From Bradyrhizobium sp. AS23.2 (GTDB taxonomy: Bacteria; Pseudomonadota; Alphaproteobacteria; Rhizobiales; Xanthobacteraceae), in contig NZ_LGHM01000018.1 of assembly GCF_001908185.1 (NCBI RefSeq), positions 1 to 64,000 of the forward strand: DNA of 64,000 nt, read 5' to 3'. The notes beneath the pieces were generated by a model, which was given only the letters and a program-made list of their open reading frames with translations, was not told the DNA's origin and did no database searches. Shown here in pieces: positions 63,052-64,000 of this stretch; positions within the stretch are counted from its first letter, which is position 1; every line of letters begins with the position of its first letter. The translations under genes were made by a program, and so were the position numbers.

Positions 63052-63270
63052 GACGTTTGCCCAAATTGGATACGTTAGAGGATGTCACGAAAGCCGCAGA
63101 CCACCGCGACTTTGCTTCGTTGATGATGTTGATACAGTGACTACTGCAAGATCGCAAAGGAGACCAATTGCGAGCCTAGTTAGCGAAGTCAGTTTCTGGG
63201 GTGCGCGGCTATCCGCCACCCCGCCGATTGGACGGGATGGCGTAAATTGAAGCCAAGGAATTAGCGTATG

Positions 63271-63741
63271 TTATCCTTGCGGCCAGATGTAGGCCTCGCC
63301 GGAGAACGCAGGCGGGAGCCGTACCGATGACAGCGGTGCTTCACTCTGGCCGGGGCGGAAGGACACTCGCTCGGTAACAACCTCGCGATCTTCAAGGGTG
63401 GGGGTAATGGTGAGCACGCGACCATAGTAGTCGTGCTGGACTGCCGGCACCGGGATTGCCTTGCCGTCGCGGCCGATGTCTGCTTGCCGAACTTCTTCGT
63501 GCGGGGCCTCGTACTGAAACTTCACCTTGTCCGTATCGCGCGGGGAGCCGGGGTAACGATAGACCCAGCACTTCCTCACCGCGCGTCGCTCGCCGGCCGG
63601 GCGGTCGGAACTCCTTCGGTGGATTGCGTCGTATCCCGCGACGGTTTCGGCGACGGGATTGGACCGCAACGCGGCGTTCACGGCCGTCGTTTCGATGTCG
63701 AGCGCTTCGAGCTTCGCGATCACTTCCGAAACCGTCAGCAT
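63271..63741 (-). CDS. Hypothetical protein joined to the broken DUF3987-like gene
   Basis: The frame from the ATG at 63741 gives 156 residues: MLTVSEVIAKLEALDIETTA, AVRKCWVYRYPGSPRDTDKVKFQYEAP, and the end SGEAYIWPQG. It is overlapped by the end of the DUF3987-like frame in another phase. No ribosome site is visible, so it may be a downstream part of a larger gene that has lost its frame. No family was recognised. Confidence 0.5.
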   Translation of the reverse strand: MLTVSEVIAKLEALDIETTAVNAALRSNPVAETVAGYDAIHRRSSDRPAGERRAVRKCWVYRYPGSPRDTDKVKFQYEAPHEEVRQADIGRDGKAIPVPAVQHDYYGRVLTITPTLEDREVVTERVSFRPGQSEAPLSSVRLPPAFSGEAYIWPQG

Positions 63742-63743
63742 TT

Positions 63744-64000
63744 CGGGAGGACGTGACCGCGTTCCAAAACTCGGCCGGCGTCGACATGCCGTAGATTGAG
63801 AGATTCGGGTTGAACAGCTTGACGGCCCGATTCTGAGCATAGGCCGCGCCTTGGTAAAAATCTTTCGCGCGCGAGAAGAGGCCTAACATGTCAAAACGGA
63901 TCATCTCGCTATGAATGCCCACTCCCGGTCCATCGATCTGACGAAGGATGCCGCCGAACTCGTCCTGAATGCAGAGAATGGACGGTTGGCCAATCAGCGT
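63744..64000 (-). pseudogene. DUF3987-like primase/helicase-associated gene fragment, cut by window edge
   Basis: From the edge the frame reads PSILCIQDEFGGILRQID, FDMLGLFSRAKDFYQGAAYAQNRAVKLFNPNLSIYGMSTPAEFWNAVTSSRNADGF. This is the pattern of the DUF3987 helicase-like domain (NPxLSIxGxSTPxxFW). The usual continuation, GFLNRFLVL, is missing; instead the frame runs into unrelated sequence from about 63740. The gene is broken there. It is probably a remnant of a replication gene of a mobile element. Confidence 0.6.

Overview
The window is high-GC alphaproteobacterial chromosome, most likely Bradyrhizobium or a close relative in the Nitrobacteraceae. This rests on the trxB-LysR (lsrB/vtlR type) pair, the DUF3551 and DUF2927 proteins, the paired CYP153-like P450s, and many palindromic intergenic repeats of kinds I recall from that genus. 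No database search was possible, so all family names come from motifs read by eye.

Layout, left part (1-50.6 kb, core chromosome): an AEC-type carrier cut by the left edge; an orphan ParA ATPase; a DapA-family aldolase; trxB with a LysR regulator; an Lrp regulator; greA; carB; an MFS exporter with a divergent ArsR regulator; a tRNA-shaped 76-nt element; a methyltransferase; Dps; a cupin protein; carA (split from carB by 4.7 kb); an alpha/beta hydrolase and YqeY; an epoxide hydrolase; an acyl-CoA synthetase; an arsR plus triple SRPBCC operon; a secreted LVIVD-type protein; LysE; two CYP153-like P450s; a DUF898/M48 pair; a three-gene cluster (uracil phosphoribosyltransferase, DUF1688, GTP cyclohydrolase II-like) matching the URC uracil-catabolism gene set; a threonine-synthase-like enzyme; an L,D-transpeptidase; an acetolactate-synthase-like enzyme; an animal-type heme peroxidase; a GreA/GreB paralogue; and several small secreted or hypothetical proteins.

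Right part (50.65 kb to the edge, genomic island): it begins at a 3' fragment of a tRNA-Val(CAC) gene, the expected attachment scar, followed by a tyrosine integrase and a small DNA-binding protein. Its cargo is defence-like: a TIR-like protein preceded by a small membrane protein; a frameshifted LigD-type ligase; a SIR2-domain protein translationally coupled to a 943-residue helical protein (a split form of the SIR2 plus solenoid architecture); and a 715-residue protein with a HEPN-like R-x4-H motif. A broken DUF3987-like replication gene lies at the edge. Base composition is visibly less GC-rich from about 57 to 61 kb.

Regulatory structure that can be read directly: a perfect palindrome filling the spacer between -35 and -10 of the arsR-SRPBCC promoter, which looks leaderless; two identical-arm operators between the MFS gene and its ArsR regulator; palindromes between trxB and lrp and before parA; and intrinsic terminators just upstream of the start codons of dapA, carB and the URC1-like gene, suggesting attenuation or small RNAs. 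A two-box element with fixed spacing occurs three times. Four genes carry apparent frameshifts or truncations.
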